This document shows, in pieces, positions 8,156 through 16,169 of a DNA stretch of 64,000 bases (position 1 is its first letter; each line of letters starts with the position of its first letter). The stretch comes from CAWHJN01 sp963829705 (GTDB lineage: Bacteria > Bacteroidota > Rhodothermia > Rhodothermales > BA12). Below the pieces are notes generated by a model that worked only from the letters and a program-made list of their open reading frames with translations, searched no databases and was not told the DNA's origin. Made by a program: the position numbers and the translations under genes. The stretch is taken from positions 868,001 to 932,000 of the forward strand of contig CAWHJN010000005.1 in assembly GCA_963829705.1 (NCBI GenBank), given 5' to 3'.

Positions 8156-8935
8156 TTATCCGGGCGCTGCCGGGCGGGCGAGTTGCAGGAAAACCTCGTC
8201 CATCGAGGCGGCATCGAAACGGATTTTGAGGTCGGCGGGTGTGCCCATCGCCGCGATCCGGCCCGCCACCATGATCGAGGCGCGGTCGCAGTATTCGGCC
8301 TCGTCCATGTAATGCGTCGTCACGAACACCGTCGTGCCCTCGGCGGCAGCGGCGTAGATCATCTCCCAGAACTGCCGCCGCGTGACGGGATCGACGCCGC
8401 CCGTCGGCTCGTCGAGGAAGACGACCTGCGGCCTGTGCAGCAGGGCGACGGAGAAGGCCAGCTTCTGCTTCCACCCGAGCGGCAGCCGGGCCACGCGCTC
8501 GCGCCGCAGGTGCGCCAGCCCCAGCGTTTCGAGCGCCGCCGCCATCCGGTCGGCGATCTCGGTGTTCGTGAGGCCGTAGACGCCGCCGTAGAAGGTGACG
8601 TTTTCCGCGACGGTGAGGTCGTCGTAGAGGGCGAAGCGCTGGCTCATGTAGCCGATGCGGCGCTTGACCCGGTCGGGGTGGAGGGCCACGTCGAAGCCCG
8701 CCGTGTGCGCCACGCCGCCCGACGGCGCGAGCAGTCCCGTGAGCATCTTGATGGCCGTCGTTTTGCCTGCGCCGTTGGCCCCGAGAAAGCCGAAGACCTC
8801 GCCCGGCCGGATCTCGAACGTGATGCGGTCGACGGCGGTGAACGTGCCGAAGGTGCGCGTGAGGTCGCGCGCCCACACCGCCGGTTCGGACGCCGCGCCT
8901 TCGATGGGGACGATGGAATCGGAGGCGTCACGCAT
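8156..8935 (-). CDS. ABC transporter ATP-binding protein (YbhF C-terminal-half type)
   Basis: A 259-residue ABC ATPase: Walker A GANGAGKT, Q-loop before YMSQRF, Walker B VVFLDEPTGGVD and the switch His in VTTHYMDEAEYC. The signature is LPLGWKQ instead of LSGG, as in the second nucleotide-binding domain of the fused E. coli YbhF. The gene overlaps the upstream ATPase by 8 nt, so the two halves of YbhF appear here as translationally coupled separate proteins. The C-terminal region (AASMDEVFLQLARP) is the usual ABC-2 tail. Confidence 0.93.
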   Translation of the reverse strand: MRDASDSIVPIEGAASEPAVWARDLTRTFGTFTAVDRITFEIRPGEVFGFLGANGAGKTTAIKMLTGLLAPSGGVAHTAGFDVALHPDRVKRRIGYMSQRFALYDDLTVAENVTFYGGVYGLTNTEIADRMAAALETLGLAHLRRERVARLPLGWKQKLAFSVALLHRPQVVFLDEPTGGVDPVTRRQFWEMIYAAAAEGTTVFVTTHYMDEAEYCDRASIMVAGRIAAMGTPADLKIRFDAASMDEVFLQLARPAAPG

Positions 8936-9878
8936 CGGCGGGGAGGGGCGAGGCCATCAGCGACATGAACACGTCCTCGACGGTGGCATGGCTCTCTTCG
9001 GCCACGACCGCTTCCCAGCCGGACGTTTCGAGGTGCTGGCGGAGGTGGACGGCGAGCGCTTCCGCGCCGAAGCGGCCCGTGCCCGTGACGTGAATCCACT
9101 CGCCGAACACGTCGGCGCGGGCCACGTCCGGCATCGCGCGGAGCGCTCCCAACAACGCGGCACGGTTGCCGGTGGCGCGCACGCGCGCGAGGGGCGCGGA
9201 AAAACTCCGGGCGACGGCCTCGGGCGTGCCGGGCGGGCGCAGCAGGCGGCCTTCCTGCAACAGCGCGATGCGGTCGCACCGGGCGGCCTCGTCCATGTAG
9301 GCTGTCGAGACGAGCGTGGTGAGGCCGCCTTCTTTGAGCACGGCCAGCATGTCCCAGAACTCGGCGCGGCTGACGGCGTCGACGCCCGTGGTGGGCTCGT
9401 CGAGAAAGAGCACGCGGGGGCGGTGGACGAGCGCGCACGAGAGGGCCAGCTTTTGCTTCATCCCGCCCGAGAGCGCGCCCGCCCGGCGATCCGCGAAGCG
9501 TTCGATCTGCGAATAGATGGGGGCGATGAGGGCGTATTCGCGCTCCACCGTGGTGCCGAAGACCGAGGCGAAGAACTCGAGGTTCTCGCGCACGGTGAGG
9601 TCGGGGTAGAGCGAGAAGCGGCCCGGCATGTAGCCCACGCGGCGGCGGATGGCGCGGTAGTCGCGCACCGTGTCGAGGCCATCGACTGTCGCGGTGCCGC
9701 CGTCGGGCACAAGCAGGGTGACGAGCAGGCGGAAAAGCGTCGTCTTGCCTGCGCCGTCGGGCCCGATGACGCCGAAGAGTTCGCCGCCGCCGACGCGCAG
9801 CGTCAGGCCCTCGAGCGCCGCCGTGGCACCGTAGCGTTTGGTGAGGCCATCGACCTCGACGGTGGCGGGGGCGTCCAT
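8928..9878 (-). CDS. ABC transporter ATP-binding protein (YbhF N-terminal-half type)
   Basis: A 316-residue ABC ATPase: Walker A GPDGAGKTT, canonical signature LSGGMKQKLAL, Walker B VLFLDEPTTGVD, switch region TLVSTAYMDEA. Note TAY where most relatives have THY: the switch His position is Ala, which may leave one of the two composite ATP sites with weak hydrolysis. A C-terminal domain of about 90 residues (ARVRATGNRAALLGALRAM...) precedes the ATPase-end tail TVEDVFMSLM. It starts directly upstream of hlyD's stop and is probably the partner of the neighbouring LPLGWKQ ATPase. Confidence 0.93.
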   Translation of the reverse strand: MDAPATVEVDGLTKRYGATAALEGLTLRVGGGELFGVIGPDGAGKTTLFRLLVTLLVPDGGTATVDGLDTVRDYRAIRRRVGYMPGRFSLYPDLTVRENLEFFASVFGTTVEREYALIAPIYSQIERFADRRAGALSGGMKQKLALSCALVHRPRVLFLDEPTTGVDAVSRAEFWDMLAVLKEGGLTTLVSTAYMDEAARCDRIALLQEGRLLRPPGTPEAVARSFSAPLARVRATGNRAALLGALRAMPDVARADVFGEWIHVTGTGRFGAEALAVHLRQHLETSGWEAVVAEESHATVEDVFMSLMASPLPADA

Positions 9879-10886
9879 CTATCCATCCTCCCGGAAGCGG
9901 ACTTCGCCCGGCATCCCGATTTTGAGCTGCCCGTCGGGGTTGGGCACGCGCACGTCGAAGGCGTAGACGAGCTCGGCGCGGGCGTCGCGCGTCTGGATGG
10001 GCGTCGGGGTGAACTGCGCGCGGGCGGCGATGAACGTGACGGTGCCCGCAAGTACGCGGAGGCCGCCGTTGCCATCGTCCACGAACACGTCCACGTCCAT
10101 GCCGAGGCGCAGGCGCGGAAGCTGGCCGCCCGTCGCGTAGGCGCGTAGCGTGAGCGTGTCGAGCGGGGCGATGGTGTAGAGCGGCGAGCCCGTGCGGACC
10201 GTCTCGCCCGCCGCAGCCACGACCGACAGCACCACGCCCTCCTGCGGGTTGACGACGGTGGCGTTGGCGAGCCGGTCATCGAGGCCCGCGAGTTGCGCGT
10301 CGAGGCCCGCCACGGCGTCGCCGAGGGCGAGGGCCTGCGCCTCGGGCACGCCCGCCTGCGCGCGCGTGGCGCGGATGCGGGCCTCGGCCTGCCCGAGTTG
10401 CGCGCGAAGCTGGGCGACCATTCCCTCTCGCTCGTTCAGTTCGCGGGCCGTGGCGGCGCCGTCGGCGAAGAGGCGCCGGGTGCGGGCGAGTTCTTCCTCG
10501 GCGGTCTGGAGTTGGACGGCGAGCACGCCCGCTGCGGCGTCCGTCTCACCCGTCTGCGCTCGCGCCGCGCGCGTCTGCGCCTCGGACGACCGCTGCTGGC
10601 CGAGCAGTTGCCGCCGCTGCGCCCGGAGCGCCCGCCGCTGCGCGCCGAGTTGCACCGTGTCGATGGTGCCGACAGGCGTGCCTTCGTCGAGCCGGTCGCC
10701 CTCGTCAATGCCGAACGTCAGCAGCCGCCCCTCGGCCTGCGCGGAAACCGTGACTTCGGAGGCAGTGAAGTTGCCGTAGGCATCGGCGGCGTCGCCGCCC
10801 CGGCATCCGGCGAACAGCAGCAGCGCGAGCGCGACGCCTGCGAGAGGCGCGAGCAGGTCGAGTGGCGAGAGCGGGCGGTGGTTCAT
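9879..10886 (-). CDS. HlyD/RND-type membrane fusion lipoprotein
   Basis: A 335-residue periplasmic adaptor (YbhG-like). It has a lipoprotein signal with lipobox LLFAGC, a split lipoyl/barrel-sandwich domain (FTASEVTVSAQAEGRLLTFGIDEGD and VVNPQEGVVLSVVAAAGETVRTGSPLY), and a long Ala/Arg/Gln-rich hairpin of coiled coils between (ALRAQRRQLLGQQRSSEAQT...). A beta-barrel domain follows. It would connect the ABC-2 permeases to the TolC-like channel. The start codon overlaps the stop of the upstream tolC-like gene (ATGA), indicating coupled translation. Confidence 0.93.
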   Translation of the reverse strand: MNHRPLSPLDLLAPLAGVALALLLFAGCRGGDAADAYGNFTASEVTVSAQAEGRLLTFGIDEGDRLDEGTPVGTIDTVQLGAQRRALRAQRRQLLGQQRSSEAQTRAARAQTGETDAAAGVLAVQLQTAEEELARTRRLFADGAATARELNEREGMVAQLRAQLGQAEARIRATRAQAGVPEAQALALGDAVAGLDAQLAGLDDRLANATVVNPQEGVVLSVVAAAGETVRTGSPLYTIAPLDTLTLRAYATGGQLPRLRLGMDVDVFVDDGNGGLRVLAGTVTFIAARAQFTPTPIQTRDARAELVYAFDVRVPNPDGQLKIGMPGEVRFREDG

Positions 10887-12169
10887 GGCGTGTGGACAGG
10901 CAGGCCGAGCGTGAGGGCGAGGCGGACGGCGGCGCGGGCGCGCTCGATGCGGTGCTGCTCGTAACTCAGGCGTGCCTCGGCGAGACTGTTGAGGCGGGCG
11001 GCGTAGTCGGACGGCAGCAGCACGCCTTCCTCGAACTGCCGCCGGGCCACGCGCGCCACCTCCTCGCGCAGCGCGACGGCGCGACGGTCTGCGTCGAGGG
11101 TCTGGTCGAAGCGGGCGAGGTCTGCGATCTCGTCTTCGGCCTCACGCAGCACCTGCTCGCGGAAGGCGTCGGCGTCGTTGGCGAGCGTCCGGGCCTGGAC
11201 TTCGCGCGCCTGCGCCTCGCGTCGCGCCCGGCCTCCATCGAAGACCGTCCAGTTCAGACGGGCGCCCACGAGTCCGAAAAGCTGCGTCGCGTCGCCGAAG
11301 GGTTCGAACGGCACGGGCCGTCCCACGCCCGCCTGCCCGAAAACGGCCACGTGCGGGCGCATGGCCACCCGCGCCAGCCGCGCCTCGGCGGCCACACGGT
11401 CGGCGGCATGCGTCAGCTTTTCGAGTTCGGGCCGCGCGCCCACGGCGGCGTCGGAAGGCCACGAGGCCCCGGCGGACGGCAGCACCAGCGAATCGTTGGG
11501 GGTGAGCGGCGTGCCGGTGAGGCGGACGAGCACCGCCCGCGCGCCCTGCTGCTGTGCGCGCGCCTCGAGGCGCGCCTGCCAGACGCGCAGGCGCTCGGCC
11601 GCCAGCGCGGCGGTGTCGGCGGGGAGGGCGGCTCCACTGGCTTCGCGGGCCTTGAGCGTGGTGAGGCGAGCGGTGAGGTCGGCCTCCTGAAGCGCCAGCA
11701 CCTCCTCCCGCGCACCGGCCAGCAGCGCGCCAAAGAACGCCTCGGCGACGGCCCCTTTCAGCGCGTACAGGCTCATCGCCACGCCCGCCTGGCTTTCGAG
11801 GAGCGCGGCCTGTTCGACCGCCATCTGCCGCCCGGTGCGCCCACCGTCGTAGAGCGTCTGCTGGAGTTCGGCCTGCGCCAGAAAGCGTTCGAGCGGCGAC
11901 GACGGCGCGGCCATGCCGGGCAGGGCGATGGGAAGCGTCGGTGCGCTGCTCTGGTACGTCGCCTGCCCCGTCACGCCGATCTGCGGCAGCCACTGCGCCC
12001 GCAGCGCGCCGAGGCGCAGCGCTGACGCCTCGGCCAGCAGATCCACGTTGTGTGACCGGGCATCGCGCGCCGCAGCAGCGTCGAACAGCGCCGCCAGCGT
12101 CACCGGGCGCGGCTGCGCGTGGAGCGCCGTCGCACCGGCGAGCAGCAGCGAAAGCAGGGCGTAGCGCAT
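10883..12169 (-). CDS. TolC-family outer membrane efflux channel
   Basis: A 428-residue outer-membrane factor with signal peptide (LLSLLLAGATALHAQ) and the two internally repeated helical halves typical of TolC. The first begins LFDAAAARDARSHNVDLLAEA with the GQATYQSSAPTLP strand; the second carries PHVAVFGQAGVGRPVPF and LNWTVFDGGRARREA. The ATG at 12169 is chosen because it starts the signal peptide. It follows tetR by 2 nt and overlaps hlyD by 4 nt, so it is the second gene of the regulated efflux operon. Confidence 0.92.
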   Translation of the reverse strand: MRYALLSLLLAGATALHAQPRPVTLAALFDAAAARDARSHNVDLLAEASALRLGALRAQWLPQIGVTGQATYQSSAPTLPIALPGMAAPSSPLERFLAQAELQQTLYDGGRTGRQMAVEQAALLESQAGVAMSLYALKGAVAEAFFGALLAGAREEVLALQEADLTARLTTLKAREASGAALPADTAALAAERLRVWQARLEARAQQQGARAVLVRLTGTPLTPNDSLVLPSAGASWPSDAAVGARPELEKLTHAADRVAAEARLARVAMRPHVAVFGQAGVGRPVPFEPFGDATQLFGLVGARLNWTVFDGGRARREAQAREVQARTLANDADAFREQVLREAEDEIADLARFDQTLDADRRAVALREEVARVARRQFEEGVLLPSDYAARLNSLAEARLSYEQHRIERARAAVRLALTLGLPVHTP

Positions 12170-12171
12170 GG

Positions 12172-12810
12172 TCAGGGCGCGTCGGTGCCGCCGCCGGGGC
12201 GAAGGCCGTCGTGGATGAGACGAAAGATTTCCGCCTTGCGCGCCGCCCGAAACGCCGCCGGATCCTGTGCCGCCTGCGGAACGACGATCTCCACCAGCGG
12301 GCGCGCGAGAAAGGGAAAGATGCACGCCGCCAGCAGCGTCAGCAGCAGGTGCTCGCCCGCCACAGGCCGGATCTCGCCTCGCCCCACGGCCTCGTCCACC
12401 CGCTGCAAAAACAGCGTGTCGATAAACGTCCCGCGCTCGCGCAACTCCGCCATCCGGGCACGGGCCACGGGTGCCCCCGCCAGCATCTCGCTCATCATCA
12501 ACCGGGGCACGTCGGGGTGCGTGGCCAGAAAGTCGAGGTACGTGTCGATAAAGGCGTGCAGCGTGTCGGCGAAGCTGCCGCTTGTGGTGAGGGACTTCTC
12601 GAACGACCGGGCGAATTGCCCGATCACGACGCCGAAGACGTGCGCGTAGAGCGCATCTTTGCTGCGGAAGTAGTAGTGCAGCATTGCTTTGTTGACCTGC
12701 GCCGCATCCGCGATCTCCTGCATCCGCGCGCCTTCGCGCCCTCGGGCGGCAAACGCGGCCAGCGCGGCGTCGAAAATGCGCGTCTCGGCTTCGGTCGAGA
12801 GAGAGGACAT
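12172..12810 (-). CDS. TetR family repressor of the efflux operon (CecR-like)
   Basis: A 212-residue TetR regulator, first gene of its operon. The N-terminal helix-turn-helix is clear: RIFDAALAAFAARG, then MQEIADAAQVNKAMLHYYFRSK. The C-terminal ligand-binding domain has the CecR/YbiH-like features (TTSGSFADTLHAFIDTYLDFLATHPDVPRLM). The operon order tetR-MFP/OMF-ATPase-permease-permease mirrors cecR-ybhGFSR. A perfect palindrome overlapping the promoter 50-67 nt upstream is the likely binding site, so autorepression of the whole operon is expected. Confidence 0.93.
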   Translation of the reverse strand: MSSLSTEAETRIFDAALAAFAARGREGARMQEIADAAQVNKAMLHYYFRSKDALYAHVFGVVIGQFARSFEKSLTTSGSFADTLHAFIDTYLDFLATHPDVPRLMMSEMLAGAPVARARMAELRERGTFIDTLFLQRVDEAVGRGEIRPVAGEHLLLTLLAACIFPFLARPLVEIVVPQAAQDPAAFRAARKAEIFRLIHDGLRPGGGTDAP

Positions 12811-12836
12811 GGCGTTTTTCGCAAGTAGGCTCCACC

Positions 12837-12865
12837 AGCATACGTCGCCCTGATGAGAATGTCAA
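12837..12865 (-). promoter_or_regulatory. Sigma70-type promoter of the tetR-efflux operon
   Basis: On the minus strand TTGACA (12865-12860), exactly 17 nt, then TATGCT (12842-12837). The -35 is a perfect consensus match. The expected start point lies about 20 nt before the tetR ATG. Confidence 0.75.
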
Positions 12866-12877
12866 CCATATGGTTGA
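12862..12877. promoter_or_regulatory. Operator palindrome TCAACCATATGGTTGA
   Basis: A perfect 16-bp palindrome (8+8, no spacer) overlapping the -35 of the tetR promoter. Size and place fit a TetR dimer site. Tetracycline-family sites with an ACCATATGGT-like centre are plausible, but the assignment rests on position alone. It also faces the S9 peptidase gene, whose start is 290 nt away. Confidence 0.75.
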
Positions 12878-13166
12878 TCCAGATGGATAAACGTTTTGGT
12901 TAGAGGAGAGGCGAAAGCCTGGCGCGGGGACTTGGGACAAGAGACGAGAGGCGCGGCGAGGGATAACGCCGGGTGCTCTCGTGCCACCGTCTTCTGGAAC
13001 CATCACTCTGCCTGCCCCGCTTGCTCAACAGGACGCTCTGGGAGGGCAGGGGCGTGCTTCTGGCTTTCACGCGCTCGAAAACGACGGCATCTTCCCTTCA
13101 CCCTTTACGCAGCCAGATGCGTTCGGGAGCGGTCGTACTTTGCGCCTTCATTCGACTTGCACCGTC

Positions 13167-15629
13167 ATGCGTTTTGTGCTTCGCCTGCTCGTCCTGTTCG
13201 TGGTTGCCGTGCCCGCATGGGCGCAGGACGGCGACACGCCCATCACGGCCTCCGACCTGTTCAACATCCGCGAACTTGGCAGCGTGGCTCCGTCGCCCGA
13301 CGGGCGCTACGTCGTTTACACGGTCCGGCAGGCGTACCACGCGGGCGAGGGGAAAGAGGCGAAATACGGCTACCGCACGCACCTGTGGATCGCCGAGGCG
13401 GGTGGGCGCGAGGCGCCGCGGCCGCTCACGCGCGGCGACGAGAGCGCGTCGCAGCCCGCGTGGCACCCCGACGGCGACCGCCTCGCCTTCGTGCGCACCG
13501 TGGACGGAAAGCCGCAGGTGTTCATCCTGCCTTTCGAAGGCGGCGAGGCGTGGCAACTCACACACGCGAAGCAGGGCGCGTCGCAGCCGACGTGGTCGCC
13601 CGGCGGCGACCTGCTGCTTTTTGCCTCGTCGCTGGCCGAGAAAGACGTGCGCGAGGCCGTCGGAGGCACCCCCGGATGGCCCGGCGAGCGCCCTGGACGC
13701 ATGCCCGGCGACACGCGCGGCGCGACGCCCGACCCCGACGGCAGCGTTGCCGAGATCCGGGCGTGGCTCGATGCAAACCAGGACGACAACAACCCGCGCG
13801 TGCTCGATCGCCTCGATCTCCAGGGCGAGAACGACCTGGAGCCGGGTCTGTCGTTCCGCCACTGGTACGTCATCGCCCCCACCGACAGCGCCGAGGCTGC
13901 GCCTGTGACGCGCGGCTTCGTGTCGTATAGCAGCGCGGCGTGGCTGGCCGACGGGACGCAACTCGTCGTCAGCGGCAACACGCAGGTGGCGCAGCACCCC
14001 GACCGCGAGCGCCAGTCGAACCTCTACCTCGTAGACGTGGCGACGGGGCGCGTCGAGCCGTTTCTGAGCCTGCCGGGCCGCAGCGTCTTCTCCCCGCAGC
14101 CCGCCCCGGACGGCACCGCCATCGCCTACCTCTCCAGCGACCTCGACGACCCCGGCTTTTCACAGACCGAGTTAGAAGTGTACGCGCTCGACGGCCAGCA
14201 CGCGCCGCTCCACCTCACCGACGATTTCGACCGGTCGGTGCAGCGGGTGGAGTGGTCACCCGAGGGGCGATTTATCTACTTCACCGCCGCCAGCGACGGC
14301 GGCGTTCCGCTCTACCGCGTCGCGCCCTACGGAGCCGATCTCGCCGACGCCGACGAGGTGGACGAGGCCGCCGATTCATCTGCCGTGGCCGACACGCTCG
14401 CGTTGCCCGGAGCGCCGGTGTTCGTGGACGACGCGCCCGACAGCACGGCGACATCTGCCGACAGCCTGATCACCGAAACCGACGACGAAGAAACCGGGCC
14501 GATCATCGAACGCCTCACCCCGTTCACGCAGGGTGTGAGCGCGTTTGCTGCCGTGCGGTCGGCGGTCTACTACGTCGTCACCGAGGTCGAGAACCCGTAC
14601 GAACTCTACCGCGCGGGCCTGCGCTTCGACGCCCCGCGCCGCCTCACCGACCACAACGCTGCGTGGCTGAAAACGCGGCGCGTCAGCCGCCCCGAGGCGT
14701 TCTCGTACGTCACCCCCGACAGCCTGACGGTGGGCTACTGGATCATGGAGCCGACGTTTGCGCGTGCCGGACGGCAATACCCGCTGCTCGTCGAGATCCA
14801 CGGCGGCCCCTCGGCCATGTGGGGGCCGGGCGAGAGTTCGATGTGGCACGAGTTCCAGCTTTTTGCCGCGAAAGGCTACGGCATCGTCTACAGCAACCCG
14901 CGCGGCTCGGGCGGCTACGGCTACGATTTCCAGCGCGCCAACTTCCAGAACTGGGGCCACGGACCGACGGCTGACGTACTCGGCGCCGCCGACCGCGCCG
15001 CCGCGCTGCCGTGGGTAGACAAGAGCAAGCAGGTCGTCACCGGCGGCTCCTACGCGGGCTACCTGACGGCGTGGATCGTCGGGCACGACGACCGTTTCAA
15101 GGCCGCCGTGGCGCAGCGCGGCGTCTACGACCTCCGCACGTTTTTCGGCGAGGGCAACGCCTGGCGGCTCGTGCCCTCGCACTTCGGCGGCTATCCGTGG
15201 GACGACGATGTGTTTGAAACCCTCTCCGAAGCGTCTACGGTAGACCTCGTCCGAGAGGAAGTGCGCGCGTCCGCGCAAGCCGGCGATCTCGACGTGGACA
15301 TGTTCTCCGAAGCCGACGAGATGGATGGAGTCGATGCCGACAGCACCACCCGCCGGTTGAGTGTCCCCGAGATTCTCGCGCGCGAGTCCCCCATCACGTA
15401 CGTGCGCGATATCGAGACGCCGCTGCTCATCATCCACGGCGACGTAGATCGGCGTACCGGCTTCGTTCAGAGCGAGATGCTCTACCGCAGCCTCAAAGCC
15501 CTCGGTAAGCCCGTCGAGTACGTCCGCTACCCCGGCGCGGGCCACGAGCTTTCGCGTTCCGGCAACCCGAAACAGCGCCTCGACCGGCTGCTCCGCATCT
15601 ACGAGTTCATGGAGCGCTACGTGCGGTAG
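13167..15629 (+). CDS. Secreted S9 family prolyl oligopeptidase/acylaminoacyl peptidase
   Basis: An 820-residue exported serine peptidase (signal FVLRLLVLFVVAVPAWAQ). The N-terminal half is a beta-propeller built of WD40-like/TolB repeats (SVAPSPDGRYVVYTV, SQPAWHPDGDRLAFV, QRVEWSPEGRFIYF). The C-terminal alpha/beta-hydrolase carries the triad: Ser in GGSYAGYL, Asp in HGDVDRRT and His in GAGHELSR, with the oxyanion-region motif EIHGGPSAMWG. An acidic insert (DADEVDEAADSSAVAD...) sits in the propeller. The ATG at 13167 begins the signal peptide; a TACTTTG element lies 31 nt upstream. It stands alone, divergent from the efflux operon. Confidence 0.93.
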   Translation: MRFVLRLLVLFVVAVPAWAQDGDTPITASDLFNIRELGSVAPSPDGRYVVYTVRQAYHAGEGKEAKYGYRTHLWIAEAGGREAPRPLTRGDESASQPAWHPDGDRLAFVRTVDGKPQVFILPFEGGEAWQLTHAKQGASQPTWSPGGDLLLFASSLAEKDVREAVGGTPGWPGERPGRMPGDTRGATPDPDGSVAEIRAWLDANQDDNNPRVLDRLDLQGENDLEPGLSFRHWYVIAPTDSAEAAPVTRGFVSYSSAAWLADGTQLVVSGNTQVAQHPDRERQSNLYLVDVATGRVEPFLSLPGRSVFSPQPAPDGTAIAYLSSDLDDPGFSQTELEVYALDGQHAPLHLTDDFDRSVQRVEWSPEGRFIYFTAASDGGVPLYRVAPYGADLADADEVDEAADSSAVADTLALPGAPVFVDDAPDSTATSADSLITETDDEETGPIIERLTPFTQGVSAFAAVRSAVYYVVTEVENPYELYRAGLRFDAPRRLTDHNAAWLKTRRVSRPEAFSYVTPDSLTVGYWIMEPTFARAGRQYPLLVEIHGGPSAMWGPGESSMWHEFQLFAAKGYGIVYSNPRGSGGYGYDFQRANFQNWGHGPTADVLGAADRAAALPWVDKSKQVVTGGSYAGYLTAWIVGHDDRFKAAVAQRGVYDLRTFFGEGNAWRLVPSHFGGYPWDDDVFETLSEASTVDLVREEVRASAQAGDLDVDMFSEADEMDGVDADSTTRRLSVPEILARESPITYVRDIETPLLIIHGDVDRRTGFVQSEMLYRSLKALGKPVEYVRYPGAGHELSRSGNPKQRLDRLLRIYEFMERYVR

Positions 15630-15707
15630 CAAAGCCCCGCGCTTCTGCCCTTTTTTCGGATCGCGGGCAGTGCTATCATCGCGCGGTCACGTCTTGCCTC
15701 CACTCCC

Positions 15708-16169
15708 ATGACACGCCGCCTTTCTGGACTCGCGCTGGCCTTTACCGCCCTGTTGGCCGGGTGCAACTGGCTGGGCGCGTCGAGCACCCCCGACCGCGAC
15801 GAGCCCGTCTATGTCGTCCGGGGCGAGCCGTTCTGGTTGCAGGTCGGGGAGACGGCGTTCGGGCCGTCGGGCGTGAACGGCGAAGACGGCCAGCCGCTCG
15901 ACCAGTCGCTGACGTTTGTGGAGGTGGCGTCGGACAGCCGGTGCCCCGAGGGCGCGGTGTGCGTGTGGCAGGGCGCGGCGTGGGTCGTCGTGCAGCGCGC
16001 GCACCCTACGATGCGTTTTCGGGGTCCGGACACGCTCGCGGTAGGGCAGGCGCGCGACAGCGTACGCGCGGGCGGGCCGTGGCGCGCGCTGGACCTGGAG
16101 CCGTATCCGCGCGCAGACGATCCCGCGCCGCCCAGGAGCGCCTACCGCGCGCAGTTCGTGCTGGAATGA
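15708..16169 (+). CDS. Small lipoprotein of unknown function
   Basis: A 153-residue predicted lipoprotein: signal LAFTALLAGC with the lipid-anchored Cys at residue 19. The mature part has a conserved-looking core, SLTFVEVASDSRCPEGAVCVWQG, with two Cys that could form a disulfide. The SRCP(x)GxxCxWxG pattern recurs in short secreted bacterial proteins of unknown role. Its stop overlaps the start of the following TonB receptor (ATGA), so it belongs to the same operon and may assist that receptor at the outer membrane. Confidence 0.8.
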   Translation: MTRRLSGLALAFTALLAGCNWLGASSTPDRDEPVYVVRGEPFWLQVGETAFGPSGVNGEDGQPLDQSLTFVEVASDSRCPEGAVCVWQGAAWVVVQRAHPTMRFRGPDTLAVGQARDSVRAGGPWRALDLEPYPRADDPAPPRSAYRAQFVLE

